Shown here one piece after another: positions 7,207-14,321 of a stretch of DNA of 15,476 nt. Location: contig DAIUKO010000175.1 of NCBI GenBank assembly GCA_036848175.1, positions 1 to 15,476 of the forward strand. The letters are read 5' to 3'. Below the pieces are notes generated by a model, which saw nothing but the letters and a program-made list of their open reading frames with translations, made no database searches and had not been told where the DNA came from. The stretch's first letter is position 1; each line of letters begins with the position of its first letter. The position numbers and the translations under genes are program-made. Source of the DNA: QHWF01 sp036848175 (GTDB taxonomy: Bacteria; Acidobacteriota; Vicinamibacteria; Vicinamibacterales; CAVVIG01).

Positions 7207-7824
7207 CGCCCGCATCAGGCGGGACGCCGCCATCACGGATTCGAGAATCTTCTTGTAGGCCGCGCAGCGGCACAGGTTGCCGCTCAACGCGAGGCGCGCC
7301 TGGTCTTCGGTCGGATTCGGCGTCCGATCGAGGAAGGCCTTGGTGCTCATCATCTGACCTGGCGTGCAGAAGCCGCACTGGAAGCCGCTGTGCTCGACAA
7401 ACGCCTGCTGGATTGGATGCAGCTTGTCGTCGGCCGCCAGTCCTTCGACGGTGAGCACCTCGCCACCCGTGGCTTCGACGGCGAGCGTCGTGCACGAGTA
7501 GACGTTGCGCCCGTTGAGGATGACGGTGCACGCGCCGCATTGCAGGCGGTCGCATCCCATCTTGGTCCCCGTGAGCTTCAGATCCTCGCGGAGGAACTGG
7601 AGCAGCGTCGTGCGATTGGGAATCTCCTTCCGGTAGGCGACGCCATTGACCTTCAGCGAAACGGTCGAATGCCGCGGATCCGGCTCGACGGCATCGGGAA
7701 GCTGCGCTTCGGTGACGGTGGGAATCAGGACGGACGAGAGGGCCCCGGTCGCCATCGCGCTTCCCTTGAGAAACGCGCGGCGCGACACCGATGTCTCTGG
7801 CTTGTTGCGATCATCGTCAGCCAC
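7204..7824 (-). CDS. Tat-exported [2Fe-2S] small subunit of the molybdenum hydroxylase, PaoA/YagT-like
   Basis: The 206-residue protein has a twin-arginine signal, SRRAFLKG (14-21), followed by a hydrophobic stretch and a likely cleavage after VTEA (about residue 40). The plant-ferredoxin-type N-domain holds cluster ligands Cys91, Cys96, Cys99 and Cys111 (MGCDRLQCGACTV ... YSC). The C-terminal four-helix domain holds Cys150, Cys153, Cys185 and Cys187 (QCGFC ... LCRC), so both [2Fe-2S] clusters are complete. It transfers electrons from the Mo centre to FAD. The start is a GTG (7822-7824) with GGGGG 6 bases upstream. It is the only subunit with an export signal, which predicts hitchhiker export of the folded complex to the periplasm, as for E. 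coli PaoABC. Gene order is small-large-medium, unlike the small-medium-large order of paoABC. No PaoD/XdhC-type maturation gene is present in the window. Confidence 0.94.
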   Translation of the reverse strand: MADDDRNKPETSVSRRAFLKGSAMATGALSSVLIPTVTEAQLPDAVEPDPRHSTVSLKVNGVAYRKEIPNRTTLLQFLREDLKLTGTKMGCDRLQCGACTVILNGRNVYSCTTLAVEATGGEVLTVEGLAADDKLHPIQQAFVEHSGFQCGFCTPGQMMSTKAFLDRTPNPTEDQARLALSGNLCRCAAYKKILESVMAASRLMRA

Positions 7825-7835
7825 TGTGCACCCCC
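7822..7835 (-). promoter_or_regulatory. GTG start with ribosome-binding site of the small subunit
   Basis: On the minus strand, GGGGG (7831-7835), a 6-base spacer and GTG (7822-7824) precede the Asp-rich leader and twin-arginine motif. No ATG nearby gives a complete Tat signal, so the GTG start is favoured. The site lies in the 47-base gap after receptor B. Confidence 0.55.
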
Positions 7836-7871
7836 AATAATTGCTACGCGCGGGAGCTTACTACAGGCGCG

Positions 7872-10823
7872 TTAGAACGAATATCGAAGACCCCACTGCA
7901 CCTGGCGGGCGTCCTGCGCGCCAGTCGGCAGATTGAACGTCGGGAGCAGAACGTTTCCGGCGAAACCGGTCGCATTGACGAAATTCGTGATGTTGAATGC
8001 CTCCGCGAACAGTTCCACGCGGCGTCCGTTCCCCGCGTTCACCGGTTTCGTCAGCCGCAGATCGATGTTCCTGGCCGGCGGCGGCACCTCGATCTGAGCG
8101 AGCGCCAGCGGTCCCACGTTGCGCGAGGCGCGGAACGCATTGATGGCCGCCAACTGCGCCTCGAGGTTTCCGCGGCCGACGGTCAACGGCGAACCGGGCG
8201 GACGATCGTTGGTGCCGTCACCGTCGATATCGCAGCCGCACGTGATCGGCAGCGGATAGCCGCTGATGAAGCGCGCGATGCCGCTCATCTGCAGCCCGGC
8301 GGGCAATTGGACCGACGCGGAGATCGCCAGGTTGTGCCGCGTATCGATCGGGTTGTAGCCGTACTCGAACGAACGCCCGGTCGCCGCGAGCGCTGCCAGC
8401 GACTCCCGCTGGAAGGGCCGCAACGCGTTCGAACACACCCCCGTGCAGCCATCGACGAGCGCGCGCGCGAGCGTGTACGAGACCTGCAGGTTGTTGGCGC
8501 CGCGGACGCGCTGGCGGAACTGCATTTCGAGCGCGTCGTACCAGCTCCGGGTGTTCGGCAGGTTCTGAACCGTCACCCGGCCGAGCGTGGCGACGGGCCG
8601 CGGGTTCGCCGCCGTGATCGGCCCGGTGGCCGGAAGATTCCGGTCCTCGCCGCCGAGCGCGTTCGGCATATGCGCGTGGACGACGTCGATGTCCAGACCG
8701 GTGCTGCGGGTGACCTGCCATCCGATTCCGGCTGTGGCCGTCCGCTGATATGGAAAGCGGTAGTTGTCGGCGACGAGCGAGAGCTGGCGCAGTCCGCTGC
8801 CGGTGGTGGCGAGATATTCGGAAATGCTCCGGCCGTCGAGCACGCAGCTGATGCTGGGATAGCACAGCCCCTGTTTGATGCGATCGGTGATCAGCACCGT
8901 GTTGCCGAAGTTCGTCTGCTGCGAGCTGCCGACCGAGAACCATTCGCGGTTGCGCGTGATGTAGATGCCATACCCGCCTCGCGCCACGATCGTACCGTTG
9001 CCCCGGATGTCCCAGGTCGTCCCGAACCGCGGCTGGAACGCATCGTACTGAAGGCCGCGCTCCTTCCCGCCGTGGACGAACGTCTCCATCCCCTTGAAAC
9101 GCGGGTCCGCGAGCATCCTGTCGGTGATCGCGTTGTCGCGCAGGTTCGTGTCGAAGTCCCAGCGCGTGCCGAGGTTCAGCGTCCAGCGCGGCCGCACCCG
9201 ATACGTGTCGGAGATGTACGCGCCAATCTGACCTCCGTTGTGCCAGTAGAATCCGGGTTCGCGGATCGTGAACTGGAACGGATAGGTCGCCGGATTGCCG
9301 CGATCGAACGTCGCATCCGTCTGGAAGGTCCACTGCCCGCCTTCGAGCTGATGAGACTCGAAGCCGTTGTGGCTGTACGCCACCTCGCCGCCGATGTTCA
9401 GGTCGTGCCGCCCTCTGGTGACGAGGAACGCCTCGGTCAGCGTCAGCCGCTTTCGCGGGAAGTCCTGCGGGCTCAGGTTGTGCTGGCCCCACGTATACCC
9501 AGGCCGAATCACCCGCTGTCCGATGAAGACCGCCGGCGCGGACAGATCGTGGATCAGCACGTGGGCGCGGAACGTGTTCACCTTCGTGCCCGAAATCACC
9601 CAGTCGTCCTCCGAGACGATGCTGTGGGACTTGCTGTAGTCGTCGTAGTCGCTCGAGCCGAGATTCAGCAGGCCGCCGTCCAGCGGTCGCAGCGGTTTGA
9701 CGGGCGCGTAATCGACGTAGTGGTCGTACGCGTAGCGCACGTAGACGTTGTGCTTGTCGGTGAGGCGGTGATCGAGACGCGCATCGAAATTGCGCCGGCG
9801 AAGTTTCTTCGGATACGTACCGTTCTCCATCGTCGCAAACGGATTGCTCGGCGGCAGCGCAACGATCGACGCGGTGTTGACGAACAGGCCTTCGTAGGCC
9901 GTGAAGTAGTGCGTGCGGTTCTGAATCAGCGCTCCGCCCAGCGAATAGCCAATCCGCGATTGTTTGAACGGCGGCGTATTGGCCGCGAAGGCATTTCGTG
10001 CGTTGAGCGCCTTGTCGCGTCCGAAGTAGTAGCCCGAGCCGTGAGCCTGGTTCGTGCCGGCCTTCGTCACCACCGACACGACCGCGGTCGTCGCCTTGCC
10101 GTACTGCGCGTCGAACTGGTTGCGGTACACCTTGAACTCGGCGATCGCATCCTGGCCCATGTTGATCGTGGGATTGCCCCAGATCGCGTCGTCGACGTCG
10201 CCGCCGTCGATCTGCGTGGTGTAGGCGTACCGTTCATCCGGCACGGCGCCAAACTTCGTCGAGCCGTTGCGCGGCTGTGTAGACGAGGCGCGGCTGATTG
10301 GACCGGCGCCCGGCAGCAGCTGCGCCAGCACGAGGAAGTCCCGCGAGAGCACGGGCAATGCCAGGAGCTGTGCGCCGGTGATCACGGACGAGGGCTGCGA
10401 CTTTCCCGTTTCGACCAGCGGCGCTTCGCCGACAATCGTCACGGTCTCGGCAAGCGCCGCGACGCCGAGGGTGATATCGAGGTTTGCGTCCGCGCCGACC
10501 ACGAGGACGATGGTCCTGCGCGTGGTGGCGAAGCCCTGGAGCTCCGCGGTGATCAGGTACGGGCCCGGTGGCAGCGCGACGGCTCGATAGCGGCCGTCTG
10601 TTCCGGTGACGATGATCTGCACGCGGCCCGTCGCACTGTTGGCCACGGTGACCGTTGCACCAGGCAATGCGGCGCCGGAATCGTCGACAACCGCGCCGCC
10701 GACGTTGGCGGCGCCGCCGATCTGGGCGTGGGCAGGCGCGATCGTCAGTGCTGCGACAAGCGTCAGGACAAGCAGCGTCGCGGACGCCCGCGTTCGAGAC
10801 GGATCTGGCGGTATCGGAACCAT
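7872..10823 (-). CDS. TonB-dependent outer-membrane receptor B (paralog of receptor A)
   Basis: The 983-residue protein has the same layout as receptor A. There is a signal peptide (1-33, ending APAHA, with a Pro/Arg-rich n-region), then a carboxypeptidase-regulatory-like domain (about 36-120), then the AETVTIVGEAPLVE linker. The plug contains QIDGGDVDDAIWG and FKVYRNQFDAQYG, and the barrel ends in GLRYSF. Large blocks of plug and barrel match receptor A almost residue for residue, so the two arose by duplication. Differences are local. Receptor B has extra cysteines in GCTGVC (coded near 8431-8455) and TCGCD (near 8225-8243), where receptor A has none. The ATG at 10823 has AGGAG 7 bases upstream, and the bases around it (AGGAGACTTCGATG) nearly match receptor A's (AGGAGATTTCGATG). 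It is the first gene of the predicted operon, 47 bases before the Tat-signal subunit. The ligand is unknown. Confidence 0.93.
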   Translation of the reverse strand: MVPIPPDPSRTRASATLLVLTLVAALTIAPAHAQIGGAANVGGAVVDDSGAALPGATVTVANSATGRVQIIVTGTDGRYRAVALPPGPYLITAELQGFATTRRTIVLVVGADANLDITLGVAALAETVTIVGEAPLVETGKSQPSSVITGAQLLALPVLSRDFLVLAQLLPGAGPISRASSTQPRNGSTKFGAVPDERYAYTTQIDGGDVDDAIWGNPTINMGQDAIAEFKVYRNQFDAQYGKATTAVVSVVTKAGTNQAHGSGYYFGRDKALNARNAFAANTPPFKQSRIGYSLGGALIQNRTHYFTAYEGLFVNTASIVALPPSNPFATMENGTYPKKLRRRNFDARLDHRLTDKHNVYVRYAYDHYVDYAPVKPLRPLDGGLLNLGSSDYDDYSKSHSIVSEDDWVISGTKVNTFRAHVLIHDLSAPAVFIGQRVIRPGYTWGQHNLSPQDFPRKRLTLTEAFLVTRGRHDLNIGGEVAYSHNGFESHQLEGGQWTFQTDATFDRGNPATYPFQFTIREPGFYWHNGGQIGAYISDTYRVRPRWTLNLGTRWDFDTNLRDNAITDRMLADPRFKGMETFVHGGKERGLQYDAFQPRFGTTWDIRGNGTIVARGGYGIYITRNREWFSVGSSQQTNFGNTVLITDRIKQGLCYPSISCVLDGRSISEYLATTGSGLRQLSLVADNYRFPYQRTATAGIGWQVTRSTGLDIDVVHAHMPNALGGEDRNLPATGPITAANPRPVATLGRVTVQNLPNTRSWYDALEMQFRQRVRGANNLQVSYTLARALVDGCTGVCSNALRPFQRESLAALAATGRSFEYGYNPIDTRHNLAISASVQLPAGLQMSGIARFISGYPLPITCGCDIDGDGTNDRPPGSPLTVGRGNLEAQLAAINAFRASRNVGPLALAQIEVPPPARNIDLRLTKPVNAGNGRRVELFAEAFNITNFVNATGFAGNVLLPTFNLPTGAQDARQVQWGLRYSF

Positions 10824-10915
10824 CGAAGTCTCCTGTGACGAACGAGGTCGCGCTGGCGACGAGACGTTACGACGGCGAGGGGAGCGGCGAGCGAAGGGGT
10901 TGGAAAACGTGGCCG

Positions 10916-10944
10916 ACTATAAGCCAAACGGTTCGCGCTTTCCA
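10916..10944 (-). promoter_or_regulatory. Candidate sigma70-type promoter of the receptor-hydroxylase operon
   Basis: On the minus strand, TGGAAA (10939-10944) and TATAGT (10916-10921) are separated by exactly 17 bases, a good -35/-10 geometry with 4/6 and 5/6 matches to consensus. Transcription would start near 10908, giving a leader of about 85 bases before receptor B. The site lies in the 133-base gap between the fusion gene and receptor B, the largest gap in this half of the window. It is a by-eye call. Confidence 0.4.
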
Positions 10945-10956
10945 CAGCGATATCGG

Positions 10957-13098
10957 TCATTGCACGGTGTTCACGTACTCGAGCACCTGTCGCGCAACCT
11001 TCTCCAGGTCACCGGCGGTGCATCGACTGGCGGGAGCGCCGGCCGCGGCGGTCTGCGGATCATCTGATTCCCCCATGAGCGTCGCGTTGTTCAGAACGCG
11101 CACGCCCCGGGCGCATGGAGCATCGACCATCAGCGCCGAGACTGGCGCTTTAGTGCCGTACATGTCATCGAGATGCGCGGCGAACCAGTTCGCACCGAAG
11201 GCGTCGAGCAATACGATGTCGATCCCGACGCGCGGCGGATCTGGAGCGGCGATCACCGCACGGGCGAACTCGAGCAGCAGCGCCGCCCCCGATACCGACT
11301 CGCCGGGGCCTTCATAGTGCGCCGCCACGATCACCCTGCGCGGCTCCGTGTCGTGCAGCCGGCCGATGATGTTCGTCATCTGATTCGTGCGGCCGGCGGC
11401 AGCATGCGTGAATGACTGGGTCACGACCTCCTGCGCCAGCCCTTCCATCTCGGCGAGAAGGAAGGCGCGCTGCCGTTCGTGACCTGGCGAACCGGCGCTC
11501 GGCACGCCATACCGCAGTTGCTGGTCGGCGAGCGCCAGCACTTCCTCACCGTTGACGCCGACGGGGTTGTCGAGCGATCGACGCAGGACGCGGGCGGTGA
11601 GATATTCGACGGGAGAAAACGAGTCGGTCAGCACCGGGTAGGCGGACAACTCGAACCGGCGTTCGACGTCGAGCGCCTTGTATCGCAGGAACCGGACGAT
11701 CGGATCGGGGCTGGTCGTGACCGGCGGCGATCGGACGTCCACGCGACGATCGCCGTTGACGCCGACGAGCGTGATGTTCTGCAGGAGCCCGGTTTTCTCG
11801 GGCGACTCGACGGCGAAGAAGTAGCTGTTCGGGAAGACCGTCTCGAATGTCCTGATCTCCGCCATGATCAGCGACGGCTGCCGGCGCGATACATCGCCGA
11901 TCATGTTGGCGATGAAGACGCCGCCCGTCGTGAGCCTGTCCTTCGCGAGCGCGAAGAACTCCTGCGTGGTGACGTGCGGCGGCACGGAAAAGTACGAATA
12001 GTAGACGTCGCCGAAGATCAAATCGTAGCGCCGCGCCGCGTCGTGAAGGAACCGGCGGGCGTCCTCGACGTGGTTGTGCAGCCGCGGGTCGTCCGGCACG
12101 GCGAAGTACCGTTTCGCGAGGTCGAAGAGCGACGGTTCGATTTCTGCCACGTCGATCTCGGCACCGGGCGCGTCGCGCAGCAGCGCCTTTGGAATGGAGT
12201 ACGCGCCGCCGCCGAGCACCAGGGCGCGCTCGAGGCGCGGCGTGAAGATTTTGTAGAGCGCGTAGTACTTCGTGTAGTCGTACGCGAGGTCTCTCGGATC
12301 GTTCGAGTCGAGAAACATCGCGCCCGATTCGCTGCGGTCCAGCAGGAGAAACCGCGTGGGCCTCCCCAGCTGCTCACCCTCGTAAATCGTGATCCGCTGG
12401 TACACCCCGTCGCGCCGGTAGACGACAGGGTCGTTGGCGCGAGACGCGGCATACGCGATCGCGCCGAGTGCGAGAACGGCGGCCGCCAGCGAGGCGAGCA
12501 GCACGGCGATCCGCGTCCGGAGCACGACCAGCGGGACGAAACCGAGAACGAACAGCAGGATGCCGGTGGCGATGAGGATGCGATCGATGCCAAATCGTGG
12601 AATGAGGATGAAGCCGGCCAGGAGACTTCCTGTGATGCTTCCCATCGTCGACCAGAAGAAGATTTCACCCGCGACCCTTCCGACTCCCAGCGAGGGATCA
12701 CTGACACTCCGCAGTTTGACCGCGTACGGCGACAGCATCCCGAGAAAGAGGGCGGGCAGCAGGAACAGCAGCGACGCCGAGACGAGCGGTCCGCTTTCGA
12801 TCGACAGGGTTCCACTGAACCGCGGCAGCAACAGCGTTCCTGCGCCGTGAAGCGCGAGCAGCACGAGGCCGCTGACGAGAATGAGCCCGAAGAACAACCG
12901 GAGTGACGGATGGCGATCGGCGAGCGCACCGCCCGCGTAGTAGCCGGCGCTCAGGGCAAGCAGAATGACGCTGATGACGCTCGACACCGTGAAGATGGTG
13001 TTGCCGTAGTACGGCGACAGGACACGAACCGCGAGCAGTTCGACGATCAACACGCTCGCTCCCGTGAGGAAGACGACCGTGTGAAGGAGCAAGCGCAA
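10957..13098 (-). CDS. Membrane-bound spermidine-synthase-like protein fused to a degenerate glutaminyl-cyclase/M28-like domain
   Basis: The protein has 713 residues from the chosen TTG at 13098. Residues about 5-220 hold some seven membrane segments, opening with LLLHTVVFLTGASVLIVELL and ending near ALGAIAYAA, as in 'fused MFS/spermidine synthase' proteins. Residues about 225-500 form a Rossmann methyltransferase-like fold with LGGGAYS (295-301), AEIEP (318-322), EDARRFL (345-351), GDVYYS (363-368) and LTDSFSPVEYL (490-500). The usual GGGDG Asp is Ala, so true aminopropyl transfer is doubtful. Residues about 526-713 resemble a glutaminyl cyclase/M28 fold (SAGSPGHERQRAFL, MTNIIGRL, VAAHYEG). 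The zinc region is eroded: AHYEGPGESVSG for the usual AHWD...NDGASG, and DAFGAN for DGEE. No ATG exists near the N-terminus. The TTG at 13098 matches the family start, has AGGGG upstream and avoids a 59-base overlap; a TTG at 13164 is the alternative. It lies 7 bases after the cytochrome gene. Confidence 0.82.
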   Translation of the reverse strand: MRLLLHTVVFLTGASVLIVELLAVRVLSPYYGNTIFTVSSVISVILLALSAGYYAGGALADRHPSLRLFFGLILVSGLVLLALHGAGTLLLPRFSGTLSIESGPLVSASLLFLLPALFLGMLSPYAVKLRSVSDPSLGVGRVAGEIFFWSTMGSITGSLLAGFILIPRFGIDRILIATGILLFVLGFVPLVVLRTRIAVLLASLAAAVLALGAIAYAASRANDPVVYRRDGVYQRITIYEGEQLGRPTRFLLLDRSESGAMFLDSNDPRDLAYDYTKYYALYKIFTPRLERALVLGGGAYSIPKALLRDAPGAEIDVAEIEPSLFDLAKRYFAVPDDPRLHNHVEDARRFLHDAARRYDLIFGDVYYSYFSVPPHVTTQEFFALAKDRLTTGGVFIANMIGDVSRRQPSLIMAEIRTFETVFPNSYFFAVESPEKTGLLQNITLVGVNGDRRVDVRSPPVTTSPDPIVRFLRYKALDVERRFELSAYPVLTDSFSPVEYLTARVLRRSLDNPVGVNGEEVLALADQQLRYGVPSAGSPGHERQRAFLLAEMEGLAQEVVTQSFTHAAAGRTNQMTNIIGRLHDTEPRRVIVAAHYEGPGESVSGAALLLEFARAVIAAPDPPRVGIDIVLLDAFGANWFAAHLDDMYGTKAPVSALMVDAPCARGVRVLNNATLMGESDDPQTAAAGAPASRCTAGDLEKVARQVLEYVNTVQ

Positions 13099-13108
13099 GA
13101 CGCCCCTA
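13098..13108 (-). promoter_or_regulatory. Ribosome-binding site supporting the TTG start of the fusion gene
   Basis: On the minus strand the junction reads TAGGGGCGTCTTG. The cytochrome stop TAG (13106-13108) merges into AGGGG (13103-13107), four bases before the TTG at 13098. The following codons read RLLLHTVVFLTG, matching the usual N-terminus of this membrane family. The spacer is short, so a TTG at 13092 or 13164 cannot be excluded. Confidence 0.45.
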
Positions 13109-14245
13109 CGGGGTTCGAGGGCGTGCCTGCGGCGCAGCGGGCCGTGCAAAACGCGCCGCGTCAACCGCCGCGTTGGGCTGGACGTCGGTCAGCTCCACCG
13201 TCGAATCGCCGGACTGCCAGAGCACCCGCCATTTGAACGGCATCTTGACGCCGGTGGTGCCGACGGTCCGGTAGTCGTCGTAATCGATCTGCCAGGAGTT
13301 CCGGCCGATCGGCGTCTCGGTGTAACGCACCTGACGCAGCAGCAGCCCGGACTCGTCGTCGAAATACAGCTTCACCGGCAGGCTGCCGTCGTTGTTGCCC
13401 TGAATCACCTGCACGTCGTGATCGCCCATCGCGGCGGGAATCGCGCCGTGCCAGTTCTTCAGCATCTGTTTCAGTTGCGCGGGGAACGACAGAACCGCGT
13501 CGAGCCTGGCGCCTTCGAGCTCGGAGCCCGCGAGCGCGCGGGTCGGCAGCGGGCTGAACGCTTCGGGCATCGCCACCCATCCGAGCCGTCCGTCGTACGC
13601 CGTCGTGCTGTCGCCGCTGAGCGTGTGCACGACTTCGGTCCGCTGGCCGGGCGCCTTCGCGTACAGGTCGAACGGACGCTTCTCCGCTTCACCGTAGCCG
13701 AGATACGTACCTTTCGCGACGAAGCTGGTCATGGCCGCCAGCCGCTGCGCGCCGCCGATCGCGGTCAGGTACTTGTCGATGACCTGATCGACGGACGGCG
13801 CGCCGGGCGCCTGCCTCAGCACATCATCCGGTTCGTCGGTTGTCGTCGCGCGGTAGTAGACGGCCATGTTGGTCGTGGTCTTTGGACGGTTCGCGCCGTT
13901 GTGGCACGACACGCAGGTGACTCGACGCGTCCCGCCGAAGTACGTCTTGTTGATGGTGTTCATCATCACCATCATCTTGCGCGCCATCTCTTTCTTTTCC
14001 GTGTCCTTCGCGTACTCGTCCCAGCCGCCGCCACCCTCACCGACATGGCAATACGTGCAGTTCACGGCCAGCGCATTCGAGATGAATCCCATCGAGCCGA
14101 GGAATTCGTCGGCGGGAACCCCCTTGAGCACCTGGATGTTCTTGAACACCTGTTCGGCCGTTGGCGGTTTTTGTGCCGGAGTCGCCTGACCGGCCACCAG
14201 CGCCACGGTGGCGAGGCAGATGGCTGCCGTCATGAGGAGCTTCAT
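13106..14245 (-). CDS. Di-heme c-type cytochrome (reaction-centre cytochrome c subunit family) with a C-terminal LolA-like domain
   Basis: The protein has 379 residues. It has a signal peptide (1-19, ending ALVAG). The cytochrome domain (about 28-135) has two heme-attachment motifs, CTYCH (63-67) and CVSCH (111-115), and possible axial methionines at Met52 and in the Met-rich helix 88-95 (ARKMMVMM). The NIQVLKG...FLGSMGFISNAL lead-in is typical of the photosynthetic reaction centre cytochrome c subunit family, which is widespread in non-phototrophic Acidobacteriota. Residues about 150-370 form a beta-rich domain (IDKYLTAIGGAQRLA, LYFDDESGLLLRQVRY) like outer-membrane lipoprotein-sorting (LolA/LolB-type) folds. 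It should act in the periplasm as an electron carrier; no phototrophy gene is present. The ATG at 14245 has GGAG with a 6-base spacer. A longer frame up to 14476 is antisense to the DUF6152 gene and is rejected. A periplasmic hydroxylase could use it as acceptor, but this is speculation. Confidence 0.88.
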   Translation of the reverse strand: MKLLMTAAICLATVALVAGQATPAQKPPTAEQVFKNIQVLKGVPADEFLGSMGFISNALAVNCTYCHVGEGGGGWDEYAKDTEKKEMARKMMVMMNTINKTYFGGTRRVTCVSCHNGANRPKTTTNMAVYYRATTTDEPDDVLRQAPGAPSVDQVIDKYLTAIGGAQRLAAMTSFVAKGTYLGYGEAEKRPFDLYAKAPGQRTEVVHTLSGDSTTAYDGRLGWVAMPEAFSPLPTRALAGSELEGARLDAVLSFPAQLKQMLKNWHGAIPAAMGDHDVQVIQGNNDGSLPVKLYFDDESGLLLRQVRYTETPIGRNSWQIDYDDYRTVGTTGVKMPFKWRVLWQSGDSTVELTDVQPNAAVDAARFARPAAPQARPRTP

Positions 14246-14284
14246 GCGAATCTCCAGAAGGAAGAATGAGGCCGTGGGAGCGCG

Positions 14285-14292
14285 AGTATAAT
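14285..14292. promoter_or_regulatory. Overlapping divergent -10 elements between the cytochrome and DUF6152 genes
   Basis: In the 76-base divergent gap the sequence AGTATAAT holds a perfect TATAAT (14287-14292) for the plus strand and TATACT (14285-14290) for the minus strand. Plausible start points lie near 14299 and 14278, with leaders of about 23 and 33 bases. No good -35 is visible on either side, so an activator or an alternative sigma factor may be needed. Sharing one AT-rich core implies that only one polymerase can bind at a time. Confidence 0.4.
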
Positions 14293-14321
14293 CCACGACG
14301 GTTTTACCGGGAGGGACGAAG

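Larger units (their letters stand above)
477..10823 (-). other. Predicted six-gene operon: receptor B, hydroxylase S-L-M, pentapeptide protein, receptor A
   Basis: Six co-directional genes follow each other with gaps of 47, 10, 14, 1 and 33 bases, and none of these gaps holds a recognisable promoter or terminator. The only sizeable upstream gap is the 133 bases before TonB receptor B, where a promoter candidate is seen at 10916-10944. Two stop codons in the run sit at or inside the ribosome-binding region of the next gene, which suggests coupled translation. The arrangement places an outer-membrane receptor at each end of a periplasmic molybdenum hydroxylase. Operon status is inferred from spacing, not from transcript data. 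Confidence 0.7.

Noticed and set aside
5052..7454. 800-codon open frame on the plus strand, antisense to the catalytic subunit
   Set aside because: It is a shadow of the molybdopterin subunit caused by high GC; no domain is recognisable and it runs across the small-subunit junction.
7791..10838. 1015-codon open frame on the plus strand, antisense to receptor B
   Set aside because: It mirrors the receptor gene, is rich in Arg/Val/Asp from reversed GC-biased codons, has no recognisable domain or start signal, and the minus-strand protein is a clear TonB receptor.
10763..10960. 65-codon minus-strand frame whose ATG overlaps the fusion gene's TGA (ATGA)
   Set aside because: It overlaps the start and signal peptide of receptor B by about 60 bases, is Arg-rich without features, and has no clear ribosome-binding site; the ATGA overlap looks like chance.
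10957..13098. Functional spermidine synthase in polyamine synthesis
   Set aside because: The GGGDG Asp is replaced by Ala, the domain is tethered to seven membrane segments, and no speD-like or other polyamine gene is nearby.
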